Position numbers and translations under genes: made by a program. From contig JBMUDS010000043.1 in assembly GCA_049459795.1 (NCBI GenBank), positions 1 through 6,854 of the forward strand: 6,854 bases of DNA, in the 5' to 3' direction. The notes under the pieces are model-generated. The model saw nothing but the letters and a program-made list of their open reading frames with translations. It did not search any database and was not told the DNA's origin. The stretch comes from SYAN01 sp049459795 (lineage in GTDB: Bacteria > Actinomycetota > Actinomycetes > Nanopelagicales > Nanopelagicaceae). Positions 1 to 6,163 of this stretch are shown here, piece by piece (position 1 is the first letter of the stretch; every line of letters starts with the position of its first letter).

Positions 1-1
1 A

Positions 2-964
2 GGCAACGGTGGTTCCGGCATAGTCATCATCCGCTACACACCCGATGTGACTGGCCCAGCTATTTCTTCCGCTACAGTCACTAGTAATGGCAGTTCTCTT
101 GAGCTCCTGTTCAACGAGACCCTCTCGGCAACTACTGCACCTGCAAATAGTTTCACCGTCTCACGAACTCTTTTTGGTGGTAGCAGCGACACAATCACAG
201 TTTCATCTCTTTCCAGTTCAGGGTCTACAGTAACTTTGATTCTTGCGAGCACGATCTTCGCGGGAGACACAGTGACAGTTTCATACGTTGATCCTTCCGG
301 AAGCGACGATACGAATGCCCTCCAGGATCTTGTCGGCAACGATGTTGCTTCCTTCTCTAACCAATCCGTAACGAACAACTCCACAGAAAAGCAATCCCAA
401 TCTCCTCTCACCATCACTTCAACGACCGTTGCCTATGGTGATGACTTAACTCTCACGACCTCCGGAGGATCCGGGACAGGCACTCTCACCTTTGATGTCG
501 ATACAGGGAATTGCATCATCCAAGGCTCGACGCTCTTCTCATCCTCCGTGGGAAATTGCACTGTGACCGCAACGAAGGCAGCCGATACCAACTACCTTGC
601 AGAGAGCGCGACAGCGGTCATCACCATTACCTCAGGAAGCGCCACCCTTACCATCGCCTTCTCCTCCACCACCTTCACTTTTGGAGTGACCAACCCGATT
701 ACGGTCACCGTCTCTGCCGCAGGAACGGTCCGCTTTAGTGCCAATGGACGGGTTATCAAGAACTGCAAGGCAATCTCCACCATACCGAACCTTGGAATCG
801 CCTCCGGTGGCATGACCTATCGGGCGACCTGTAATTACCGGCCTGGAACGAGAGGTCCTTTGAAGATCACAGCACGTCTTACCCCCACCGACCTCAATAT
901 CGCACCGCGCAGTAGCACGAGCGCTCAGTTCGTCGTTTTAAGAAGGACGGGAGTGAGGGGGTGA
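2..964 (+). CDS. C-terminal part of a large secreted surface protein: SwmB-type, Ig-like and basic C-terminal domains (5' partial)
   Basis: The frame is open from base 2, so the gene enters from outside the window; the GTG at 47 is internal. About 320 residues are visible. The first 12 (GNGGSGIVIIRY) match the typical end of Gly-rich modules in large bacterial surface proteins. Residues about 18-125 resemble a SwmB repeat: the phrases ISSATV, LELLFNETL, DTVTVSYVDPSG and ALQDLVGNDVASF are characteristic. Residues about 135-212 form an Ig-like beta domain with a Cys pair (171, 186) and an ATKAADTNYL signature. Residues about 215-320 form a final beta domain with a second Cys pair (255, 277), ending in RRTGVRG. 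The Cys pairs could form disulfides outside the cell. Composition is rich in Ser and Thr, as in exported beta-sandwich proteins. There is no LPXTG motif, C-terminal membrane helix or other recognisable anchor. The role is probably adhesion or surface structure; the ligand is unknown. Domain calls are from memory of the families, not from a search. Confidence 0.8.
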   Translation, partial: GNGGSGIVIIRYTPDVTGPAISSATVTSNGSSLELLFNETLSATTAPANSFTVSRTLFGGSSDTITVSSLSSSGSTVTLILASTIFAGDTVTVSYVDPSGSDDTNALQDLVGNDVASFSNQSVTNNSTEKQSQSPLTITSTTVAYGDDLTLTTSGGSGTGTLTFDVDTGNCIIQGSTLFSSSVGNCTVTATKAADTNYLAESATAVITITSGSATLTIAFSSTTFTFGVTNPITVTVSAAGTVRFSANGRVIKNCKAISTIPNLGIASGGMTYRATCNYRPGTRGPLKITARLTPTDLNIAPRSSTSAQFVVLRRTGVRG

Positions 965-1030
965 GCGCGCCAAAACCGGGGCTTTTGCTCATCTTCAGCC
1001 GACCTTTACTATCCCACCCTGACTAGGAAT

Positions 1031-1045
1031 CGTCGTACGTCGACG
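1031..1045. repeat. Short inverted repeat in the leader of the coiled-coil gene
   Basis: CGTCG at 1031-1035 is mirrored by CGACG at 1041-1045 around a 5-base centre, and the right part contains the perfect 8-base palindrome CGTCGACG (1038-1045). It lies 25 bases before the chosen start codon. It could be an operator or a small RNA hairpin. An arm of 5 bases is short enough to occur by chance, so this is only a position to note. Confidence 0.25.
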
Positions 1046-1060
1046 GGCCGATTGCTACAT

Positions 1061-1066
1061 GGAGAG
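1061..1066 (+). promoter_or_regulatory. Ribosome binding site that selects the start at 1071
   Basis: GGAGAG lies 4 bases before the ATG at 1071. The in-frame ATG at 1059 overlaps this motif and has no purine-rich sequence of its own upstream (the preceding bases are CGATTGCTAC). The downstream ATG is therefore the better start, shortening the protein by 4 residues. Confidence 0.65.
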
Positions 1067-1070
1067 TGTC

Positions 1071-1901
1071 ATGACAGATCGAAACGACGGCATCAAACGC
1101 TGGATGGGCTTCAAGGCGGATGCCGAGACTGTGGCTGAGATGCCTTCAACGGCGAGCACAAGCAACACCGGAGCCTTGGCTCGTATCAGGGAACTCGAAG
1201 CACAACTTGCTGATCTTCGATCCCGTCGCGACATCACCACCCTTACGAAGGAAGAGTTCGAGATCCTCGCGACTGAGACTGCGATGACCTTGATTCGCAC
1301 CGCACAACAACGTGAAGCAAAGGCGACTCAATCTGCTGAGCGAGTACTGGGCGAAAGCAAGCGGGCTGCGCAGGCCGCGATCGAAGCAGCTGAAGGAAAA
1401 GCACGGTCACTTCTCTCACAAGCGGAAAGCAAAGGTCGACGTTTGATCGATGCTGCCGAGAACGATGCAAGGGAATTGCTACAGGCCGCAGAATCGCGTG
1501 CAGAAGAGATGGTCAACACCAAGCGACGTGAGGGAGTTGCGATCGTATCGACAGCTCGTAAAGAGGCAGAACAGATGGTCACCTCTGCGCTCAGTGATGT
1601 CGCTTCTTATCGTGCATGGCTCTCGGGTGTCGTCGCAGAAGCAGAGCGCCTTTATAAAGTTCAGACTCAATCACTCGATGCGGCAACGAGCGCGATCGAG
1701 CAATCACGCGGACGACTTGATGCGGCATGGGAGCGCCTCTCTCAACTAAGCAACGCCGTCGAACGTACTGTCGATGAGGGTGGCAAGCCACGGATTCCGC
1801 GGCGCGATGATGCTGCAGATGGCGAGAGTGGATCGAAAGAATCATCGAGGTCCGCTCCGACGAAAAGTTCGAAGAAGCCCGCAAGAGGCAAGAAGAAGTA
1901 A
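1071..1901 (+). CDS. DivIVA-like coiled-coil protein with Lys-rich C-terminal tail
   Basis: This 276-residue soluble protein is almost entirely helical. Residues 1-34 are a short polar head. A first coil runs over residues 35-53 (IRELEAQLADLRSRR). After a break with the phrase LTKEEFEILA (58-67), a long coil continues to about 235. Residues 90-177 divide exactly into eight 11-residue units, a hendecad pattern. The last 25 residues are Ser- and Lys-rich and end in KKPARGKKK. Composition and rhythm resemble the coiled-coil parts of actinobacterial DivIVA/Wag31-type proteins and other cytoskeletal proteins that organise poles and wall growth. The N-terminal membrane-binding domain of true DivIVA is not seen, so I do not give it that name. 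There is no signal peptide or membrane helix, so it should be cytoplasmic, and its basic tail could bind an acidic lipid or nucleic acid. The acyltransferase gene starts 58 bases downstream on the same strand and may be co-transcribed. A generic coiled-coil protein without polar function remains possible. Confidence 0.75.
   Translation: MTDRNDGIKRWMGFKADAETVAEMPSTASTSNTGALARIRELEAQLADLRSRRDITTLTKEEFEILATETAMTLIRTAQQREAKATQSAERVLGESKRAAQAAIEAAEGKARSLLSQAESKGRRLIDAAENDARELLQAAESRAEEMVNTKRREGVAIVSTARKEAEQMVTSALSDVASYRAWLSGVVAEAERLYKVQTQSLDAATSAIEQSRGRLDAAWERLSQLSNAVERTVDEGGKPRIPRRDDAADGESGSKESSRSAPTKSSKKPARGKKK
1338..1601 (+). repeat. Eight tandem 11-residue (33-base) coding units in the coiled coil
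   Basis: Residues 90-177 split without gaps into eight units of 11: ERVLGESKRAA, QAAIEAAEGKA, RSLLSQAESKG, RRLIDAAENDA, RELLQAAESRA, EEMVNTKRREG, VAIVSTARKEA, EQMVTSALSDV. Positions 3-4 are mostly hydrophobic, and small or hydrophobic residues recur at positions 7 and 11. At DNA level the units have diverged, so this is an old protein-level repeat, not a fresh tandem array. Hendecads usually give a straight or slightly right-handed coiled coil. Confidence 0.7.
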
Positions 1902-1959
1902 GTTCTCACATACTTCCTGATTCTGACGCGACCTCGTTCTTGGAAATGACCGGAATCTC

Positions 1960-3771
1960 ATGTCACTCGTAGATTCTGAGATCAGATCGACCACAAAGTC
2001 GGAGCGATACATCCCTGCGATTGATGGATTACGCGCTATCTCGGTGATCGCAGTATTGATGTATCACTTGACTCTGCCATGGTGGCCGGGCGGATTCCTC
2101 GGCGTCGATCTCTTCTTCGTCATCTCTGGTTATGTGATCACGCGCCTCATCCTCGATTCGATCGAGCGGTCTAGTGCGCTGGATCTGCGTAAGTTCTATC
2201 GAAGTCGCATCAGGAGGCTCTTCCCCGCCTTGATCTTCATGGTGGTCACAACCACGCTTTTTATAGGGGTGTGGGCGCCGGAGACTGTCCGACGCTTCGT
2301 TTCGGACCTTCCCTATCTCTTCTCAGGGGTGATGAATTGGGCGCTCGTTGCCAGGGAACAGGATTACTTCGCGACGATCGGTCGCCCGCCGCTACTTCAA
2401 CACACTTGGTCGTTGGCGGTAGAGATCCAGTTCTACCTTCTCTGGCCTTTGATCCTGCTCTTCGTACTTCGATTCTTCGGAAAGAAACGTATCCCCGCCT
2501 TCGCACTTCTCTTCGCGCTCACATCAGGAACCTTGCTCTTTCTTTACTCAGTGAAGATCGATTCAGAATCTGCCTCATCGGTAAGTCACGTCTACTTCGG
2601 TACCGATACACACAGCATCGGACTATTTCTGGGCGCAGCTCTTGCAGTGCGATGGATACCGCGGAATTTCAGCGCAGATGTCGAGCCAGGTGCCAAGAAT
2701 TTCATCGATGGTTTCGGTATCGCTGCCTTCATCGGGATCCTTGCCCTCTTCCTCTTCGTCGATCCCAATGATCCGACGCTCTATCGCATCGCATTCCCAT
2801 TGACTGCGATCTTCGGATGCATGACGCTCATGTCACTCGTCCATCCGGCATCACGCTTGGCTAGGCACATCACTCGCGCACCGATGATGTGGATCGGTGA
2901 ACGCTCCTATGGAATCTACTTGTGGCATTGGGTTGTATTCCAAGTGACGAGGCCATCCGTTGATCTCGTCGGTGAGGATTGGGCGCTCTATTCCTTGCGC
3001 ATTCTCATCGTCTTCGCACTCGCAGATATCTCCTATCGGTGGATCGAAGTCCCGGTCCGAAATGGCGCAGTCGAGTTATGGCTACGTGGACTCAAGTATC
3101 GAACTCCTGCGGTGCGGACACGACAGAAGACTCTCGTCGCTCTTGCGGTCGTCGTGACACTCAGCGCAACGACCACGGTCTCGATCAACGCGATCGAACG
3201 TGCCGATATCACCACCGCGAGAAGCGTCAATGGTGATCTTGGTGCGAGTGAGGGGTCGACTTCCGAGTTCGATCCCGTCGCATCTCCGAACGAGAAGACA
3301 GGGCTCTGGATCGCAGGCGATTCTGTGATTCTTGGTATCCGTTCGCTCCTTGAAGGTTACGAACCTGTCGAATTGATCAATGCCCGTGTAGGAAGACAAT
3401 TACCGGAATTGATCGAAGTAGTCGGAGTCGATGCAAAGAGCGTTCCGAATTCGATTGCGGTCATCAATCTCGGAAACAACGGTGCGATTTCAGAGGATTC
3501 CGTTCGCACACTCTTCGAATTGCTTGAAAATCAACCCTTTTTCATCGTCGTCAACGCGGCTGTGCCCCGGGGATGGCGAGACTCGAATAACGAGATCATC
3601 GCTCAAGTCATCGACGAATATCCGAATGGAAGATTGGTCGATTGGGATCGGATCTCAACCGATAGGCCGGAGTACTTTGCTCCAGACGGAGTTCACTTGG
3701 TACCGACTGGTGCGAACGTCTATGTCTCTGCGATCCTCGAAGTCTTAGAAGAGGTCGGTTACCGCGAGTAA
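1960..3771 (+). CDS. Membrane O-acyltransferase (acyltransferase-3 family) with C-terminal SGNH domain
   Basis: This 603-residue protein is a canonical two-part surface acylation enzyme of the OafA/OatA type. Residues about 17-365 form the multi-pass acyltransferase-3 domain: DGLRAISV with R25 and H36 (the R-X10-H motif), GVDLFFVISGY (48-58), HTWSLAVEIQFY (148-159) and GERSYGIYLWHW (313-324). A further membrane helix at about 392-410 leads to a polar linker and an SGNH hydrolase-like domain (about 447-603). The catalytic set is visible: GDS with Ser455, INARVGRQ (473-480), NLGNNG (503-508), and DGVH with Asp576 and His579. By family knowledge, the membrane part moves an acyl group (often acetyl) across the membrane and the SGNH part places it on a glycan outside the cell. 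The substrate (capsule, teichoic-type polymer, glycolipid or peptidoglycan) cannot be read from the sequence. The start is preceded only by a weak GGAA (1952-1955), but the domain begins just after it and no better in-frame start exists. It converges with the FN3 membrane-protein gene, 27 bases away. Confidence 0.93.
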   Translation: MSLVDSEIRSTTKSERYIPAIDGLRAISVIAVLMYHLTLPWWPGGFLGVDLFFVISGYVITRLILDSIERSSALDLRKFYRSRIRRLFPALIFMVVTTTLFIGVWAPETVRRFVSDLPYLFSGVMNWALVAREQDYFATIGRPPLLQHTWSLAVEIQFYLLWPLILLFVLRFFGKKRIPAFALLFALTSGTLLFLYSVKIDSESASSVSHVYFGTDTHSIGLFLGAALAVRWIPRNFSADVEPGAKNFIDGFGIAAFIGILALFLFVDPNDPTLYRIAFPLTAIFGCMTLMSLVHPASRLARHITRAPMMWIGERSYGIYLWHWVVFQVTRPSVDLVGEDWALYSLRILIVFALADISYRWIEVPVRNGAVELWLRGLKYRTPAVRTRQKTLVALAVVVTLSATTTVSINAIERADITTARSVNGDLGASEGSTSEFDPVASPNEKTGLWIAGDSVILGIRSLLEGYEPVELINARVGRQLPELIEVVGVDAKSVPNSIAVINLGNNGAISEDSVRTLFELLENQPFFIVVNAAVPRGWRDSNNEIIAQVIDEYPNGRLVDWDRISTDRPEYFAPDGVHLVPTGANVYVSAILEVLEEVGYRE

Positions 3772-3798
3772 GCCGGACGTCTCTTTCAACGAATCAGA

Positions 3799-4686
3799 TC
3801 AGTTCCACTGACCAGGGAGTCCGAAGACCTTTCCGTCAACGACTTCGCCATCTGCATAGACCGTCTGGATGATGAAACTGGTCCAACCAGAACTCTCACT
3901 CTTTGTGATGTCCAAAGTGAATTGCGTCGATGGAGTCGATGAGAGATCTTCGCGTGCTCCGCCGTTACGTTGGATCTGGATCGCGTAGCCAGTGATTCCA
4001 TCAGTGGATGCAGGAGCCTTCCAAAAGATCGTCGCAGCGGACTTATCACTATTGGTGTACTGCGCGACGATTCCTGTTGGAGCGTCATATGAGCTTGGGG
4101 TGGATGGCTCTTCCGTCGCTTCTTCAGCGGGTTCTTCTGATTCTTCTTCAGCTTCTTCTGTCGCCTCTTCGGACGGCATCGGCGAAGCAGTCTCTTCAGC
4201 GACCATTCCAGAGCCTGATTCATCTGAATCTCCACCGCGTTGTGACAACACGATGAGTGCTACTGCGATGACGCCGATCAAGATGAAGAAGAACGGTCCA
4301 GAACTCTTCTTAGCTGCCTTATTCGCAGCGGATGAAGGTGCGGACGATGATGCGGGAGAGGCTGACTTGGATGATGACTGTGCAGATGACTTAGAAGAGG
4401 AAGGCATCGAAGATGGCGAGACGACACCGCGAGTAGGAACTTCTGGGATCGTTACATTCGCACCTGATGCACTCGCAGCGCTCTTCTTGATCGGTCGCTT
4501 TGATGATGATCGAGCAGATGACTTCTTGGCAGCCTTCTTAGCAGGACGCTTCGCTACTGCTTTCTTGACAGTCTTCTTCGCGGGGCGCTTTGCAGCGGAC
4601 TTCTTCGCTACCTTCTTGACTGCTTTCTTGACAGTCTTCTTCGCTGGACGCTTCGCAGGTCGCTTTGCTGCCTTCTTTGCTGCCAC
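3799..4686 (-). CDS. Single-pass membrane protein: histone-H1-like Lys-rich tail, TM helix, acidic stalk, FN3 domain
   Basis: I do not recognise this gene. From the GTG at 4686 it encodes 295 residues in clear blocks. Residues 1-68 are Lys/Ala/Pro-rich, with about 25 Lys and 6 Arg in AKRPAKK-, TVKK- and AVKK-type units, like histone H1 or the tail of mycobacterial HupB. Residues 69-130 are a Ser/Ala/Pro linker. Residues 131-148 (PFFFILIGVIAVALIVLS) are a membrane helix. Residues 152-198 are acidic, with about 18 Asp/Glu in EEATEE-type units. Residues 201-290 resemble a fibronectin type III domain (APTGIVAQY, ATIFWKAPAS, ITGYAIQIQRNGG). The positive-inside rule puts the basic tail in the cytoplasm and the FN3 domain outside. 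The basic tail could bind DNA, RNA or another polyanion; this is inference. It follows rdgB by 83 bases on the same strand and may share its transcript. A longer reading from a GTG at 4737 exists, but lacks a good ribosome site and would add a non-basic leader. Confidence 0.82.
   Translation of the reverse strand: MAAKKAAKRPAKRPAKKTVKKAVKKVAKKSAAKRPAKKTVKKAVAKRPAKKAAKKSSARSSSKRPIKKSAASASGANVTIPEVPTRGVVSPSSMPSSSKSSAQSSSKSASPASSSAPSSAANKAAKKSSGPFFFILIGVIAVALIVLSQRGGDSDESGSGMVAEETASPMPSEEATEEAEEESEEPAEEATEEPSTPSSYDAPTGIVAQYTNSDKSAATIFWKAPASTDGITGYAIQIQRNGGAREDLSSTPSTQFTLDITKSESSGWTSFIIQTVYADGEVVDGKVFGLPGQWN
4556..4643 (-). repeat. Direct repeat (identical 25-base copies, 63 bases apart) in the Lys-rich tail
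   Basis: Bases 4556-4580 and 4619-4643 are identical over 25 bases. They encode the two copies of the AKRPAKKTVKKAV unit at residues 11-23 and 32-44 of the membrane protein. The period is 63 bases (21 residues). The identity at DNA level, including third positions, points to a fairly recent internal duplication and makes length variation by slippage or recombination plausible. Confidence 0.8.
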
Positions 4687-4694
4687 TGGGATGA

Positions 4695-4700
4695 CTCCTT
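4695..4700 (-). promoter_or_regulatory. Ribosome binding site that selects the GTG start at 4686
   Basis: On the minus strand AAGGAG lies 8 bases before GTG (4686-4684), an ideal Shine-Dalgarno arrangement. The resulting N-terminus, MAAKKAAKRPAK, begins the basic tail at once. An AAGGAG-like run also occurs further upstream (near 4710-4715), but it directly abuts an ATG in another frame and does not serve the longer reading of this gene. Confidence 0.75.
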
Positions 4701-4769
4701 GTCGTGTGACGCATTCTCCTTGCGTCTCTTCGATCACTCACGAGGTGGTACGTGACTACCCCGAGAAGT

Positions 4770-5417
4770 TCATTCAACCGGTCGTTGAAACTCCGCGAAT
4801 CTTAGCCCGAGAAGAGGCGCCATCTTGCGGAGCGCACGCCCACGATGACTGATTTCATCCTTTTCATGGGCAGGCAATTCCGCGAGCGTCTTATCCATTC
4901 CAATGGGTTCGAAGATCGGGTCATAACCGAAACCGCCCTCACCCCGTGGCGTCGAGACGATCACTCCTTCGAGCTCACCGCGAACCAGGATCTCATCTGC
5001 TTTCGTCGGTCCTGCGACGAAAGCGGCGACAGTGACAAATCGGGCGGTACGCAAAGGTTGGTCGACCGCTTCCATTTCACTCAATATCTTCCTGATGTTC
5101 GCTTGATCCTTCAGAAGCGGATCGCTCTCACCTGAGTAGCGCGCTGAATAGATCCCTGGTCGACCTTCGAGCGCATCCACCATAAGGCCACTGTCATCTC
5201 CCAACGTGGGGATTTTCGAATGTGAAAAGCCGGCTCGTGCCTTGAGTAGTGCGTTCGCTTCGAAGGTATCTCCCACTTCTTCGACATCCTCTGAGCCAGG
5301 GAAGTCTTCGAGTGTGAAGAGTTCCAGTACTGGGATCTCTAATCCGAAGATACGAAGGATCTCCTTGAGCTTGCCTTTGTTATAGGTGGCGACGAGGAGT
5401 TTCGCGGAAGAACTCAT
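4770..5417 (-). CDS. rdgB: dITP/XTP pyrophosphatase (RdgB/HAM1 family)
   Basis: This 215-residue cytoplasmic enzyme hydrolyses non-canonical purine triphosphates (dITP, ITP, XTP) to monophosphate and pyrophosphate, keeping deaminated bases out of DNA and RNA. Family motifs are all present: ATYNKGKLKEI (10-20) for nucleotide binding, EANALLKA (53-60), GDDSGLMVDALEGRPGIYSARY (73-94) with the likely catalytic Asp75, GEGGFGYDPIFEP (159-171) and HEKDEISHRGRAL (184-196). Length is normal for the family. The start is certain in one respect: an in-frame TAG lies directly before the ATG, so the protein cannot begin further upstream. No clear Shine-Dalgarno sequence precedes it. As rph ends only 20 bases upstream, translation probably depends on ribosomes coming from rph. 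The order murI, rph, rdgB matches mycobacterial genomes. Confidence 0.95.
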   Translation of the reverse strand: MSSSAKLLVATYNKGKLKEILRIFGLEIPVLELFTLEDFPGSEDVEEVGDTFEANALLKARAGFSHSKIPTLGDDSGLMVDALEGRPGIYSARYSGESDPLLKDQANIRKILSEMEAVDQPLRTARFVTVAAFVAGPTKADEILVRGELEGVIVSTPRGEGGFGYDPIFEPIGMDKTLAELPAHEKDEISHRGRALRKMAPLLGLRFAEFQRPVE

Positions 5418-5437
5418 CTATTGATGCCGTACTTCAA

Positions 5438-6163
5438 TCAGGCGAGAGCGTTCTTCTGTAATTTCGTGATCTCACCGCATCCGATCACTGCGAGATCCAG
5501 TAGATCATTGAGGAGCGATCGCTCGAATGCCTCACCTTCGGCAGTTCCCTGGACTTCGATGAACTTCCCGGAGCCAGTGCAGACGATGTTCATGTCGGTC
5601 TCGGCTTTGACATCCTCTTCGTAACAGAGATCGAGCATCACCGATCCATCGATGATGCCAACGCTCACTGCGGCGACAGAGTCAGTCAAGACTTTCGCAT
5701 CCTTGGCGACGTGACCCTTCTCTTTCGCCCAGAGAACCGCATCAGCGAGCGCAAGATAAGCGCCAGTGATCGAAGCAGTGCGAGTGCCGCCATCTGCTTG
5801 CAAGACATCGCAATCGATGATGATGGTGTTCTCGCCGAGTTGATTGAGATCGATGATGGCGCGAAGTGAGCGACCGATCAGTCGCGAGATCTCTTGGGTG
5901 CGTCCACCCAACTTTCCTTTGACGCTCTCACGATCCGACCGAGTGTGTGTCGATCGAGGAAGCATCGAATATTCAGCAGTGACCCATCCCTTTCCGCTCC
6001 CGTTGAGCCATCGCGGGACACCAGGTGTAAAGGATGCGACGGTGAGGACGCGGGTATTGCCGAATTCGACCATCACCGAACCTTCAGCATTGTTATGCCA
6101 ATTCCTTGTGAATGTGATCGGGCGAAGTTGCTGTGCGTGGCGGCCATCGATGCGAGTTGTCAT
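5438..6163 (-). CDS. rph: Ribonuclease PH
   Basis: The 241-residue protein is a full-length RNase PH, the phosphate-dependent 3'-to-5' exoribonuclease that trims tRNA precursors and forms a hexameric ring. Recognisable blocks in order are RIDGRHAQQLRPI (4-16), GNTRVLTVASF (35-45), VPRWLNGSGKGWVTAEYSML (49-68), GRTQEISRLIGRSLRA (87-102, with the phosphate-binding Arg88) and DCDVLQADGGTRTASITGAY (117-136). Nothing needed for activity appears to be missing. The ATG overlaps the murI stop codon in the sequence ATGA, and an AAAGGA ribosome site lies inside the murI end, so the two genes are probably translationally coupled. It ends 20 bases before rdgB. Pairing of rph with rdgB is common in bacteria and couples RNA maturation with nucleotide-pool cleaning, though the biological reason is not established. 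Confidence 0.97.
   Translation of the reverse strand: MTTRIDGRHAQQLRPITFTRNWHNNAEGSVMVEFGNTRVLTVASFTPGVPRWLNGSGKGWVTAEYSMLPRSTHTRSDRESVKGKLGGRTQEISRLIGRSLRAIIDLNQLGENTIIIDCDVLQADGGTRTASITGAYLALADAVLWAKEKGHVAKDAKVLTDSVAAVSVGIIDGSVMLDLCYEEDVKAETDMNIVCTGSGKFIEVQGTAEGEAFERSLLNDLLDLAVIGCGEITKLQKNALA
6160..6163 (-). promoter_or_regulatory. ATGA stop/start overlap coupling murI and rph
   Basis: On the minus strand the four bases ATGA hold both the rph start (ATG, 6163-6161) and the murI stop (TGA, 6162-6160). Such overlaps usually let the terminating ribosome re-initiate, so expression of the two proteins is linked. Confidence 0.85.

Noticed and set aside
971..987. Possible terminator after the surface-protein gene (CAAAA ... 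TTTTG)
   Set aside because: The stem is only 5 A/T-rich pairs with a mismatched centre and no following T run.
985..1012. Promoter-like pair TTGCTC and TACTAT, 16 bases apart, before the coiled-coil gene
   Set aside because: Each box matches the consensus at only about four of six positions, which is common by chance at this base composition.
3757..3787. Possible bidirectional terminator at the convergent gene ends
   Set aside because: A short imperfect stem (GGTTAC/GTAAGCC, with a bulge and a wobble pair) spans the acyltransferase stop codon and is followed by TCTCTTTC, but stem and T run are too weak to call.
4565..4570. TTGACA as a -35 promoter box (second copy at 4628-4633)
   Set aside because: Both lie inside the duplicated coding unit for TVKK on the opposite strand, and no matching -10 box with the correct spacing stands out.
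4687..4737. Longer N-terminus (17 more residues) for the FN3 membrane protein from a GTG at 4737
   Set aside because: No suitable ribosome site precedes it, whereas AAGGAG is ideally spaced before the GTG at 4686. The extra residues do not resemble the basic tail.
4744..4760. Small hairpin between rdgB and the FN3 membrane-protein gene
   Set aside because: Six pairs with one wobble on the plus strand become a mismatch in the transcribed minus-strand RNA, and no T run follows.
3992..4852. Long plus-strand open frame (286 codons) opposite the FN3 membrane-protein gene
   Set aside because: Its AAFLAGRF- and Ser/Asp-rich low-complexity product is the mirror of the Lys/Ala-rich and acidic blocks on the other strand. 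It has no recognisable domain and also runs into rdgB antisense.
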